DNA of 32,707 nucleotides from Elioraea sp. Yellowstone (GTDB taxonomy: Bacteria > Pseudomonadota > Alphaproteobacteria > Acetobacterales > Acetobacteraceae): positions 1 through 32,707 of the forward strand of contig NZ_VIKA01000026.1 in assembly GCF_006704265.1 (NCBI RefSeq). The letters run 5' to 3'. Numbering within the stretch: position 1 is the stretch's first letter; the number at the start of each line of letters is the position of its first letter. Of this stretch, positions 17,214-25,078 are shown one piece after another. The translations under genes and the position numbers were made by a program. The notes beneath the pieces were generated by a model, which saw only the letters and a list, made by a program, of their open reading frames with translations, was not told where the DNA came from and did not search any database.

Positions 17214-18049
17214 CCGCGTCCGTGCGGCGTCGGATCATGGCCGGGCAGCCCCGGCACGCCCTTGCCCGGGAACGGCGTGTTCTCGGCATCGTCGGCGCCG
17301 GGCTTCAGGCCGAACCACTTCTCCGAGAGCCGCGCGATGGTGCCGTCCTTCTTCAGGCATTCGATCGCCCAGTCGAGCTGGTCGCGCAACTCGGTGCTGC
17401 CGCGCGGCAGCGGCGCCGCCCAGTGGGCGCGGGTCTCCTTCAGGACAAAATCCGGAACGAACTGCGGGTTGCGCGTGGCCGCGAACTTGACGACCGTGTT
17501 GCCGGCGAGGTTGGCGTAGGCGCGGCCGGCGAGCACGGCCTGCACCGCATCGGTGTTGGTGTCGTAGGCCTGCACCGTGAAGCCGTAACGGGCGGCGTTT
17601 GCCTGCGCCCAGGAATCGTAGGCGCTGCCCTTGTTCACCGCGATCGTCTTGCCGCGCAGGTCGTCCAGCGAGGAGATGGGCGTCGAACCGCGGCGGATGC
17701 CGAACTGGAACTCGGTGAAGATGTAGCCTTCTGTGAACAGCATGTTCTCGGCGCGCTCACGCGTCGCGGTCGTCGGCGCGCAGAGGAAGTCGTAGCGGCC
17801 GGCGTTCATCGCCGCGATCAGCCCTGCGAAGGACGCGCTGTCGATCGTCAGCTCGCGCCCCAGCTTCCGCGCGATCGCCTGGAACAGATCGACATTGAAC
17901 CCCTCGACGCCGCCGCCGAGCTTCGGCATCGCGTGCGGCGCGAAGGTGCCGTCCACCGCGCAGCGCAGCGGCGGCTGGCCTTGCGCGAAGGCCGGCGCGG
18001 CCGAAAGCGCGAGCAGCCCGGCCAGGGCGAGAGCGCATCTGTGCATCAT
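17207..18049 (-). CDS. Amino acid ABC transporter substrate-binding protein
   Basis: This 280-residue family-3 extracellular solute-binding protein has a Sec signal peptide ([20 protein letters not shown], cleavage predicted after AFA). [20 protein letters not shown] is the family-3 hallmark. [20 protein letters not shown] and [15 protein letters not shown] shape the ligand cleft. The specificity is likely polar amino acids but cannot be refined. The ATG at 18049 follows GGGGGA; an in-frame ATG at 18061 would add four residues. It is divergent from the TAXI binding-protein gene across a 153-bp region containing two inverted repeats. A Gly/Pro/His-rich C-terminal extension ([18 protein letters not shown]) is unusual. 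Confidence 0.92.
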   Translation of the reverse strand: MMHRCALALAGLLALSAAPAFAQGQPPLRCAVDGTFAPHAMPKLGGGVEGFNVDLFQAIARKLGRELTIDSASFAGLIAAMNAGRYDFLCAPTTATRERAENMLFTEGYIFTEFQFGIRRGSTPISSLDDLRGKTIAVNKGSAYDSWAQANAARYGFTVQAYDTNTDAVQAVLAGRAYANLAGNTVVKFAATRNPQFVPDFVLKETRAHWAAPLPRGSTELRDQLDWAIECLKKDGTIARLSEKWFGLKPGADDAENTPFPGKGVPGLPGHDPTPHGRGC

Positions 18050-18081
18050 CAAGTCCCCCATCCGACATGTTGCATCGCCTC

Positions 18082-18130
18082 CGCCGCGATCGCGGCGAGG
18101 CGCGACGTGCGCGGCCGCGACCGGCCGCGC
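18082..18130. promoter_or_regulatory. Two inverted repeats in the divergent importer control region
   Basis: The 153-bp region between the amino-acid binding-protein gene and the TAXI gene contains a perfect 16-bp palindrome CGCCGCGATCGCGGCG (18082-18097), flanked by GCCT and AGGC. It also contains an 8-bp inverted repeat GCGCGGCC / GGCCGCGC around a 6-bp centre (18109-18130). Either may be a repressor site for one or both divergent transporter operons. In DNA this GC-rich, some palindromes arise by chance, so the assignment is tentative. Confidence 0.35.
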
Positions 18131-18202
18131 CCGGTTGATCCTGACCTGTCCGGGGTCTAGCGTGAAGACGTCAATCACCGGAACACGCCAGGGGGATGCT
18201 TC

Positions 18203-19225
18203 ATGACCACGCTTCGTCGCAGCCTGTTGGCGGCGGTCGCCGCCGCCGGCCTTGCCGCCTCCGCCGCCTCGGCCCAGGCGCCGCAGTTCTTCCGCATCGG
18301 CACCGGCAGCGCGGGCGGCACGTACTATCCGATCGGCGGCATCATCGCCAACGCCATCTCCTGCCCGCCCGGCTCGCGCTGCCGCGCGACCGGCGATGGC
18401 GGCGGCACCGACGGCGTGCCGGGCCTGGTCGCGGTCGCGCAGGCGACCCAGGGCAGCGTGCAGAACGTCAATCTCATCCAATCCGGCAACGCGGAGAGCG
18501 GCTTCGTGCAGTCCGACGTGACGCACTGGTCCTACACCGCGACCGGCCTGTTCGAGGGCCGGCCGAAGCTCGACCGGCTGCGCTTCATCGCGCATCTGTT
18601 CCCCGAGCACATCCATGCGGTGGTGCGCAAGGACAGCCCGATCCGGAGCTTCGAGGATCTGCGCGGCAAGCGGATCGCGATCGGCCTGCAGGCCTCCGGC
18701 GCGCGCATCGGCAGCGAGCTGATCCTCGCCGCCTACGGCCTGCAGCCGAACCGCGACTACACGCCCGAATACCTGAACCAGGCGCAGGGCACCGAGCGGA
18801 TGCAGGACCGCGGGCTGGACGCGACCATGACCGTGGTCGGCTATCCGGCCGCCGCCTTCTCCGAGTTCTGCGCGCGCACCGGCTGCCGCATCCTGCCGGT
18901 CACCGACGAGGCGGCGAAGCGCGTGATCGAGCGCGCGCCGTTCTACGCCCAGGGCGTGATCCCGAAGGCCGCCTATGAGGGGCTCGATGCCGACACGCCG
19001 ACGCTCACCGTCGGCGCGCTCTGGCTGGTGCGCGACAGCGTGCCCGAGGATCTGGTCTACGGCATCACCCGCGCCCTCTGGTCCGAGACGACCCGCGCCC
19101 TGCTGGACGGCGGCCATGCCAAGGGGCGCGAGATCGTGCGCGAGCGCGCGCTGCTCGGCCGCGGCGTGGTGCCGTTCCATCCTGGCGCCGAGAAGTTCTA
19201 CCGCGAGGCCGGGATGCTGAACTGA
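18203..19225 (+). CDS. TAXI-type TRAP transporter substrate-binding protein
   Basis: This 340-residue periplasmic binding protein is of the TAXI family (TRAP-associated extracytoplasmic immunogenic). A Sec signal (LRRSLLAAVAAAGLAASAAS, ending AQA) precedes the mature start FFRIGTGSAGGTYYPIGGII, the TAXI signature that lines the substrate pocket. LRFIAHLFPEHIHAVVRKDS and LRGKRIAIGLQASGARIGSE are further family segments. The substrate class of TAXI proteins is generally small organic acids or glutamate-like molecules; this one is unassigned. An AGGGGGAT ribosome site precedes the ATG. The fused membrane gene starts 10 bp after the stop. Confidence 0.93.
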   Translation: MTTLRRSLLAAVAAAGLAASAASAQAPQFFRIGTGSAGGTYYPIGGIIANAISCPPGSRCRATGDGGGTDGVPGLVAVAQATQGSVQNVNLIQSGNAESGFVQSDVTHWSYTATGLFEGRPKLDRLRFIAHLFPEHIHAVVRKDSPIRSFEDLRGKRIAIGLQASGARIGSELILAAYGLQPNRDYTPEYLNQAQGTERMQDRGLDATMTVVGYPAAAFSEFCARTGCRILPVTDEAAKRVIERAPFYAQGVIPKAAYEGLDADTPTLTVGALWLVRDSVPEDLVYGITRALWSETTRALLDGGHAKGREIVRERALLGRGVVPFHPGAEKFYREAGMLN

Positions 19226-19235
19226 TCCCGCTCGC

Positions 19236-21284
19236 ATGACCGTCCCGGCGGAGGGCGGCGCGCCGGCGCGCCGCCTCGATCCCGAGCGTGCGGCGGAACT
19301 CGAGCGGACCTACGACAGCGAGCTCCAGTTCCGCGCGCTCGACGGGCCGGCGAGGTGGTTCGTCTCGGCCGCACTCGTCGTGTTGTCGGTCTTCCACTAC
19401 TACACCGCCGGCTTCGGCATCGTCACCGAGCACTGGCACAAGTCGATCCATCTCGCCGCGGTGCTCGGCATCATCTTCCTGGTGTTCCCCGGCCCCTCGC
19501 GAGCCTTCGCCGGCCGCCTCGGCGGCGTGCCCCTGGTCGACTGGGGGCTCGCCGCGGCGGTCGCCGCCGCCGCGCTCTACCTCCCGCTGGTGTTCGACGA
19601 CCTGACCTTCCGCATCGGCGCGCCCAACACCGCCGACGTCGCGATGGGCAGCCTCATGGTGGCGCTGACGCTGGAGGCGGCACGCCGCGCCATGGGGCCG
19701 ATCCTGCCCGGAATCGTCGTCGTCTTCATCCTCTACGCCCTGTTCGGCGACAGGATCGACGGCGTGCTCAGCCATCCCGGCAACGACTGGGAGGGGCTGA
19801 TCAACCACGTCTACCTGACGCAGGAGGGGATCTTCGGCATCCCGGCGAAGGTCGTCTCGACCTTCGTCTTCCACTTCGTGCTGTTCGGCGTGATCGCCAC
19901 GCGCATGGGGCTCGGCCAGTTCTTCATCGACCTCGCCGCGATCGTCGCGGGGCGATATCCGGGCGGGCCGGCCAAGGTGGCGGTCGTGTCCTCGGCGCTG
20001 TTCGGTTCGATCTCCGGCTCGTCGATCGCGAACACGGTCACCACGGGCTCGCTCACGATCCCGGCGATGAAGAAGATCGGCTACCGGCCGCATTTCGCGG
20101 GGGCGGTGGAGGCGGCGGCAAGCGCGGGCGGGCAGATCACGCCGCCGATCATGGGCGCGGCGGCGTTCGTGATGATCGAGTTCCTCGAGATCCCGCTCAC
20201 CACGCTGCTGGCGGCGGCGGCGGTGCCGGCGCTGATGCACTTCCTCGGCGTGTTCGTGCAGGTGCATTTCGAGGCCAAGCGCCTCGGTCTGCGCGGCATG
20301 GAACCCGAGGACCTGCCGCGGCTCGGTCACACCGTCGCGCGCGGCTGGCCGACCGTCATTCCGCTGGTGATCCTGGTCTGGACGATCGTCGCCGGCTACA
20401 CGCCCTATCTCGCCGCCTTCCACGGCATCACCGCCTGCATCGTCGTGGGCTTCCTCAACCCGCGCAACCGGCTGACCCTCCGCGACCTCTGGCATGGCTT
20501 CGAGACGGGGGCGCGATACGCGCTCGCGGTCGGCGCGGCGGCGGCTGCGGTCGGCATCGTGGTCGGCGTCATCACGCTGACCGGCGCGGGGTTCCGCGTC
20601 GGCTTCATCGTCACCCAGGCGGCGCAGCGTCTGGCGGAGCACTTCGTGCCGCTGATGGCGCTGCTGCCCGATGGCATCCTGACGCCGCAGGGGCTGACGC
20701 TGTTCCTGACGCTGCTGTTCGTGGCGCTGGTCTGCGTGGCGATGGGGGCGGGGATTCCGACCACGGCACTCTACATCGTGCTCGCGGCGATGGCCGCGCC
20801 GGCGGTGACCGGGCTCGGCGTGCCGCCGCTCGCCGCGCATCTCTTCATCCTCTACTACGGCATCCTCGCCGACCTGACGCCGCCGGTCTGCGTCGCGGCC
20901 TACGCGGCCGCCGGCATCGCCGGATCGAACCCGTTCCGCACCGGGCTCACCGCGTTCCGGCTCGGGCTCGGCAAGGCGCTGGTGCCGTTCGTGTTCGCCT
21001 ATGCGCCGGTGATGCTGATCGTGCTGCCGGGCTTCGGCCTGGGCGAGTTCCTCCTGGTGACGCTGAGCTGTGCGGCCGGCGTCGCCGCGCTCGGCATCGC
21101 CATGACGGGGTTCCTGTTCGCGCCCCTGTCCTGGCCGGCGCGGCTGCCGCTGATCGCGGCGAGCCTGCTCATGATCTCGCCGTCGCTGAACGCGACGCTG
21201 ATCGGGCTTGCCCTGGTCGCGCCGGTTGCGCTGCTGAACTGGATCGCCGCACGCCGGCGGTCGGTTCAGGCCCTCTCGGGATAG
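19236..21284 (+). CDS. TRAP transporter fused membrane subunit (4TM + 12TM)
   Basis: This 682-residue membrane protein has the small (DctQ-like) and large (DctM-like) TRAP subunits in one chain, the usual partner of TAXI binding proteins. The N-terminal 60 residues are hydrophilic, then four spans form the Q part. The M part includes FGSISGSSIANTVTTGSLTI, GGQITPPIMGAAAFVMIEFL and a second repeat GAGIPTTALYIVLAAMAAPA and DLTPPVCVAAYAAAGIAGSN. These are the conserved Gly/Ser/Thr/Pro-rich helical hairpins of the DctM transport core that bind sodium. It works by a sodium-coupled elevator mechanism. The last 19 bp overlap the convergent mtnA gene. Confidence 0.95.
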   Translation: MTVPAEGGAPARRLDPERAAELERTYDSELQFRALDGPARWFVSAALVVLSVFHYYTAGFGIVTEHWHKSIHLAAVLGIIFLVFPGPSRAFAGRLGGVPLVDWGLAAAVAAAALYLPLVFDDLTFRIGAPNTADVAMGSLMVALTLEAARRAMGPILPGIVVVFILYALFGDRIDGVLSHPGNDWEGLINHVYLTQEGIFGIPAKVVSTFVFHFVLFGVIATRMGLGQFFIDLAAIVAGRYPGGPAKVAVVSSALFGSISGSSIANTVTTGSLTIPAMKKIGYRPHFAGAVEAAASAGGQITPPIMGAAAFVMIEFLEIPLTTLLAAAAVPALMHFLGVFVQVHFEAKRLGLRGMEPEDLPRLGHTVARGWPTVIPLVILVWTIVAGYTPYLAAFHGITACIVVGFLNPRNRLTLRDLWHGFETGARYALAVGAAAAAVGIVVGVITLTGAGFRVGFIVTQAAQRLAEHFVPLMALLPDGILTPQGLTLFLTLLFVALVCVAMGAGIPTTALYIVLAAMAAPAVTGLGVPPLAAHLFILYYGILADLTPPVCVAAYAAAGIAGSNPFRTGLTAFRLGLGKALVPFVFAYAPVMLIVLPGFGLGEFLLVTLSCAAGVAALGIAMTGFLFAPLSWPARLPLIAASLLMISPSLNATLIGLALVAPVALLNWIAARRRSVQALSG

Positions 21285-22360
21285 AGTCCCAGAAGCCCGG
21301 CCTCGCTCGCCGCGCAGCGGCCGCGCTCGGTGATCAGCCCTGTGACGAGCCGCGCGGGGGTGACGTCGAAGGCCGGGTTGCCGGCAGCGCTGCCGGGATT
21401 GGCCACGCGCACGCGCGTCACCGTGCCGTCGGGGCCGAGGCCGGTGATCTCCGTCACCTCCTCGGCGCCGCGCTCCTCGATCGGGATCCCGGCGAGGCCG
21501 TCGCGCACCCGCCAGTCGATCGTCGAGTGCGGCAGCGCGACCCAGAACGGCACGCCGTTGTCCCGCGCGGCAAGCGCCTTGAGATAGGTGCCGATCTTGT
21601 TCGCGACATCGCCGGTGCGCGTCACCCGGTCGGTGCCGACGATCACGATGTCCACCTGGCCGCGTTGCATCAGGTGTCCCCCGGCATTGTCGGCGATGAT
21701 CGTGTGGGGGACGCCGTGATTGCCGAGTTCGAACGCCGTCAGCGCCGCCCCCTGGTTGCGCGGCCGCGTCTCGTCCACCCACACATGCACCGGAAGGCCG
21801 GCGTCGTGCGCCGCGTAGATCGGCGCGGTCGCCGTGCCCCAGTCCACCGTCGCGAGCCACCCGGCGTTGCAATGCGTCAGCACGTTGACGCGCTCGCCCC
21901 GCCGCTTGCGCGCGGCGATCTCCTCGAGGAGCGGCAGGCCGTGCCGGCCGATCGCGGCGTTGGTCGCGACGTCGTCGTCGCAGATCGCCCCGGCCTCCGC
22001 CCAGGCGATGGCGGCCCGCGCGGCGTGCGGCCGGTTCCGCACGGCATCGCGCACGCGATCGAGTGCCCAGCGCAGATTGACCGCGGTCGGACGCGTCGCC
22101 GCCAGCATCGCGTGCGCCGCCTCGAGCCCGCCATCGGACGGATCCGCGCGCAGCGCGAGCGCGAGCCCGTAGGCGCCCACCCCGCCGATCAGCGGCGCGC
22201 CGCGCACCTGCATCGTGCGGATGGCATGCGCGGCCGCGGCGGCGCTGTCGATCGTGATCCACACCGTGCGCCAGGGCAGCAGCGTCTGGTCGAGCACCGC
22301 GATCGCGCTGCCGTCCTCTGACGGGCGGATGCTGCGCGTCTCCTCTCCGTCGAGCCTCAT
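21266..22360 (-). CDS. mtnA: S-methyl-5-thioribose-1-phosphate isomerase
   Basis: This 364-residue enzyme of the methionine salvage pathway converts 5-methylthioribose-1-phosphate to the ribulose form. RTMQVRGAPLIGGVGAYGLA (48-67) is the family substrate-binding motif. The catalytic Cys lies in LTHCNAGWLATVDWGTATAP (C164) and the catalytic Asp in IVGTDRVTRTGDVANKIGTY (D244). NHGVPHTIIADNAGGHLM is also diagnostic and argues for MtnA over the related eIF2B-like proteins. Length is normal. The ATG overlaps the UPF0262 stop by 1 bp (TGATG). No other methionine-salvage genes (such as mtnP or mtnK) are in the window. Confidence 0.95.
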   Translation of the reverse strand: MRLDGEETRSIRPSEDGSAIAVLDQTLLPWRTVWITIDSAAAAAHAIRTMQVRGAPLIGGVGAYGLALALRADPSDGGLEAAHAMLAATRPTAVNLRWALDRVRDAVRNRPHAARAAIAWAEAGAICDDDVATNAAIGRHGLPLLEEIAARKRRGERVNVLTHCNAGWLATVDWGTATAPIYAAHDAGLPVHVWVDETRPRNQGAALTAFELGNHGVPHTIIADNAGGHLMQRGQVDIVIVGTDRVTRTGDVANKIGTYLKALAARDNGVPFWVALPHSTIDWRVRDGLAGIPIEERGAEEVTEITGLGPDGTVTRVRVANPGSAAGNPAFDVTPARLVTGLITERGRCAASEAGLLGLYPERA

Positions 22361-22839
22361 CAGTGGGTCAGCCTCTGGTGCAGGACGCAGATCAGCGTGA
22401 AGAGCCGGCGCGCGGTGTCGAAGTCGATGTCGATCTTGCCGTCGAGCCGGCGCAGGAGCAGTTCCGCCCCCTCGTTGTGCAGCCCGCGCCGTCCCATGTC
22501 GATCGCCTGGATGCGCGCCTGCTGACCGTCCGCGACCGCGGCGTGATGCGCGCCGACCAGCATCAGGTAGTCCTTGATCAGGCCGCGGAACGGTCCCATC
22601 GCCAGGATCACCGCGCCGATCGGGCTGCCGTCGGCGCGGCGGATGTCGAACACGAGCCGCCCCCCGTTCAAGCCGAGATGCAGCGTATACGGCCCCTCGG
22701 GCGCGCCCTTGGGGATGAACCGGTTCTCGTGCAGGAGATCCGCGATCGCGCTGTTCCGGTCGGCCTCCAGTTCGGCCGAGGGGCGGGTCAGCGCCTCCGC
22801 CTCGAGCACGATCTCGCCGATCCGGCTGCGCTGCGCCAC
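22360..22839 (-). CDS. UPF0262 family protein
   Basis: This 159-residue protein is of the UPF0262 family, a set of small soluble proteins nearly confined to Alphaproteobacteria and of unknown function. Diagnostic stretches are ADLLHENRFIPKGAPEGPYT, LHLGLNGGRLVFDIRRADG and FRGLIKDYLMLVGAHHAAV. A C-terminal FDTARRLFTLICVLHQRL is also typical. It lies 4 bp behind DUF983 and overlaps the start of mtnA. This tight coupling suggests a three-gene operon. Its role in that operon is unknown. Confidence 0.9.
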   Translation of the reverse strand: MAQRSRIGEIVLEAEALTRPSAELEADRNSAIADLLHENRFIPKGAPEGPYTLHLGLNGGRLVFDIRRADGSPIGAVILAMGPFRGLIKDYLMLVGAHHAAVADGQQARIQAIDMGRRGLHNEGAELLLRRLDGKIDIDFDTARRLFTLICVLHQRLTH

Positions 22840-22843
22840 GCCT

Positions 22844-23266
22844 TCACCCGTCGCGCCGCGGATCGCCTTCCCGCCCCGTGATGCCGAAGCGCATCATCAG
22901 CCCGACGGTGGCGCCCTTGATCGGGCGCAAGAGCAGCAGCGCCAGCAGCAGCGTCGTCGGCAGGAACACCGCCGCCATCCCCCAGGGCGACCACGCGCCG
23001 CTGCGTTCCGCCAGCAGCATGAGCGGGATCACGAGATGGCCGACGATGAAGATGGTGAAATAGGGAGGGGCGTCGTCGGCGCGGATCGCGCCCAGCGGCG
23101 CGCCGCAGGCGTCGCAGCGTTCGGCCAGCCGCAGATAGCCGCGGAACAGCCTGCCCTGTCCGCAGGCCGGGCAGCGGTTGCCGGCGCCGCGAGCGAGCGC
23201 GCCCCAGAAGGACGGCGTCGGCCAAGCGGCGATGTCGGTGCGGTGCGGGAGCGGATGGGCCGACAT
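22844..23266 (-). CDS. DUF983 family membrane protein with zinc-ribbon-like Cys pairs
   Basis: This 140-residue protein has an N-terminal cytoplasmic part with two CxxC pairs (CPACGQG and CDACGA), separated by about 20 residues, that look like a zinc ribbon. The family motif RADDAPPYFTIFIVGHLVIP runs into the first hydrophobic span, and a second span (AVFLPTTLLLALLLLRPI) follows. The function of the family is unknown. The ATG at 23266 was chosen; no Shine-Dalgarno precedes it, but TATATA lies 5 bp upstream, which would fit a leaderless mRNA. Longer in-frame starts would need TTG and read unlike the family. Confidence 0.87.
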   Translation of the reverse strand: MSAHPLPHRTDIAAWPTPSFWGALARGAGNRCPACGQGRLFRGYLRLAERCDACGAPLGAIRADDAPPYFTIFIVGHLVIPLMLLAERSGAWSPWGMAAVFLPTTLLLALLLLRPIKGATVGLMMRFGITGREGDPRRDG

Positions 23267-23391
23267 AACTTTATATAAGGAGTGCGCGGCGGGCTTGTTG
23301 CATCGCACCAAATTGGTCCGCGGCATCGCATGGATCAAGGGAAAAGCGCCAGGGCTTGGCCTCTCGGGGGGGCCGGACCAGGATGGGCGGC

Positions 23392-24078
23392 ATGACGCGG
23401 CGGATCCTCTTCATCAACCCGAACAGCAACGCCCGCTGCGGCGAGGGGATCGCGCGCGCGCTCGACCCCTTCCGCGCTCCGGGCCTACCCGCCTTCGACG
23501 TCGTCACGTTGCCCGACGGGCCGCCGGCGATCGTCTCCTGGTCGGACTGGTACGCGGCCACCGGGCCGATCCTCGCGACGATCCGCCGCGAGGACGACCG
23601 GACCGATCTGTTCGCGATCGCCTGCGCCTCGGACCCCGCCCTGCCGGCCGCGCGGGAGGCCACGCGCAGGCCGGTGATCGGCATCTTCGCCGCCGCGGTG
23701 GCGCAGGCCCTGACGCTCGCCGAGCGCTTCGGCGTGATCGCGCTCGCCACCGCGAGCATCGCGCGCCATGCGCTGGCGCTCCGCCAGATGGGCACCGAGG
23801 CGCGGCTTGCGGCCGAGATCGCGATGGACGTGGACATGGACACGCTGCTCGACCCGCAGGCGACGCGCGCGGCAATGCAACGGACGGCGCGCGACCTCGT
23901 CGCCCGCGGGGCGCGGACGGTGATCCTCGGCTGCGCGGGCATGGCGCACCACCGCGCGGCGGTGGAGGATGCCGCCGGCGTGCCGGTGATCGAGCCGTGC
24001 CAGGCGGCGGCCGGAGCGGCGCTGTCTGTTCTTCTTGCGGGGGGCGCCGCCCCCCGCGCTCCCCGCCAGGGGCCGTAA
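23392..24078 (+). CDS. Asp/Glu/hydantoin racemase family protein
   Basis: This 228-residue racemase-fold protein belongs to the family of hydantoin racemase, aspartate/glutamate racemase and maleate isomerase. The N-terminus RRILFINPNSNARCG is the family hallmark. Two Cys residues are placed as the acid/base pair: C78 in FAIACASDPALPA and C181 in VILGCAGMAHH. EPCQAAAGAAL follows. It is convergent with an operon of carbamoylases and a cyclic amidohydrolase, supporting the hydantoin-racemase reading. The last residues (AGGAAPRAPRQGP) are encoded inside two GC-rich hairpins and look like a run-on tail. Two in-frame ATGs (23383, 23392) are possible; I chose 23392. Confidence 0.88.
   Translation: MTRRILFINPNSNARCGEGIARALDPFRAPGLPAFDVVTLPDGPPAIVSWSDWYAATGPILATIRREDDRTDLFAIACASDPALPAAREATRRPVIGIFAAAVAQALTLAERFGVIALATASIARHALALRQMGTEARLAAEIAMDVDMDTLLDPQATRAAMQRTARDLVARGARTVILGCAGMAHHRAAVEDAAGVPVIEPCQAAAGAALSVLLAGGAAPRAPRQGP
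24037..24057. repeat. Perfect GC palindrome inside the racemase 3' end
   Basis: GCGGGGGGC and GCCCCCCGC form a 9-bp perfect stem around GCC. It encodes part of the C-terminal tail of the racemase-like protein. It is not followed by a T-tract. Hairpins of this type may be remnants of intergenic palindromic elements absorbed into a reading frame. Confidence 0.6.
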
Positions 24079-24087
24079 GGCTCCTGG
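24066..24087. terminator. Hairpin spanning the racemase stop codon
   Basis: CCAGGGGCC and GGCTCCTGG form a 9-bp stem with one G-U pair and a GTAA loop; the TAA stop codon lies in that loop. It falls between two convergent genes only 14 bp apart and could terminate both, but no clear U-tract is present. Confidence 0.45.
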
Positions 24088-24092
24088 CCCCC

Positions 24093-25073
24093 TCAGACCA
24101 CCGGCGGCTCCACCGCGCCGACCTGCGCGGTGATGCGCGTGTAGTGTTCCGGGCGGCGATGGGCGGCGAAGTTGAAGATGCTCGTCCGGCCGAGCCGGCA
24201 CATCTCGAGATCGCAGTCGTAGGTGACGAGCTGGTCCTCCCAGGTGTCCGCCATCGCGACGATCTCGCCCTGCGGGTTGACGATGATCGAGTGGCCGAAC
24301 AGCTCCGCGCCGTCCTCGATCCCGGCCTTCGCTACGGCAACACCCCAGCAGGCGTTCTGGTAGCAGCCCGCCTGCACGGAGAGATGGCTGTGGAAGACGC
24401 GCAGGTGATGGGCTTCCCAGCCCTTGGCCTCCTGGTTGATGGAGGGCGTGTTGTAGCCGAGCATGACGAGTTCGACCGACTGCAGCCCCATCACCCGCCA
24501 TGCCTCGGGCCAGCGCCGGTCGTTGCAGATCATCAGCCCCATGTTGATGCCCTCGTCGCGCCGTCCCATCGGCGTGCGCACGACCGGGAAGCCCAGGTTG
24601 CCCACCTCGAAATAGCGCTTCTCCAGGTGCTGCACCTTGCGCGCCGGATCGAACTCGGCATGGCCGGGCAGGTGCACCTTGCGGTACTTCAGCACGATCC
24701 TGCCGTCCGGGTTCACCAGGATCGCGGTATTGAAGCGCCGCTTGCGCACCTGGCCGGTCTCGTCCGGCTCGTGGGCAAGCTCGGCATAGCCGAGGTGGAA
24801 GCCCATGCGGTAGCGGCGTGCGGCCTCGAACAGCGGCGCCGTCTCGTTCGAGGGCATCGCCGTCTCGTACCAGTGGTCCGCCTCGTCGAGGTTCTCGACG
24901 TAGTGGCGCGGGAAGAAGGTGGTCAGCGCCAGTTCGGGAAAGACGATCAGCTCGACTCCCCGCCGCTCGCCCTCCGCCATCAGCGCCAGCATCCGCTCGA
25001 CCGCCACCTTGCGGCTGTCCGACTTCTGGATGGCGCCGAGCTGCGCCGCGCCGACCGTGATCCGTCGTGCCAT
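24093..25073 (-). CDS. N-carbamoyl-D-amino-acid hydrolase-like carbon-nitrogen hydrolase, copy 1
   Basis: This 326-residue enzyme is of the nitrilase superfamily, closest in motifs to N-carbamoyl-D-amino-acid amidohydrolases (DCase). The catalytic triad is visible as E47 in VFPELALTTFFPR, K132 in LKYRKVHLPGH and C183 in LMICNDRRWPEAWRVMGLQ. The ICNDRRWPE stretch and a YNTPS loop are DCase features. The C-terminal SIFNFAAHRRPEHYTRI is also typical. The start is ATG 25073 with AGGA upstream; an in-frame ATG at 25082 overlaps the previous stop (ATGA). It is a tandem paralogue of the next gene. The true substrate may be another carbamoyl compound such as a ureido acid. Confidence 0.88.
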   Translation of the reverse strand: MARRITVGAAQLGAIQKSDSRKVAVERMLALMAEGERRGVELIVFPELALTTFFPRHYVENLDEADHWYETAMPSNETAPLFEAARRYRMGFHLGYAELAHEPDETGQVRKRRFNTAILVNPDGRIVLKYRKVHLPGHAEFDPARKVQHLEKRYFEVGNLGFPVVRTPMGRRDEGINMGLMICNDRRWPEAWRVMGLQSVELVMLGYNTPSINQEAKGWEAHHLRVFHSHLSVQAGCYQNACWGVAVAKAGIEDGAELFGHSIIVNPQGEIVAMADTWEDQLVTYDCDLEMCRLGRTSIFNFAAHRRPEHYTRITAQVGAVEPPVV

Positions 25074-25078
25074 CGTCC

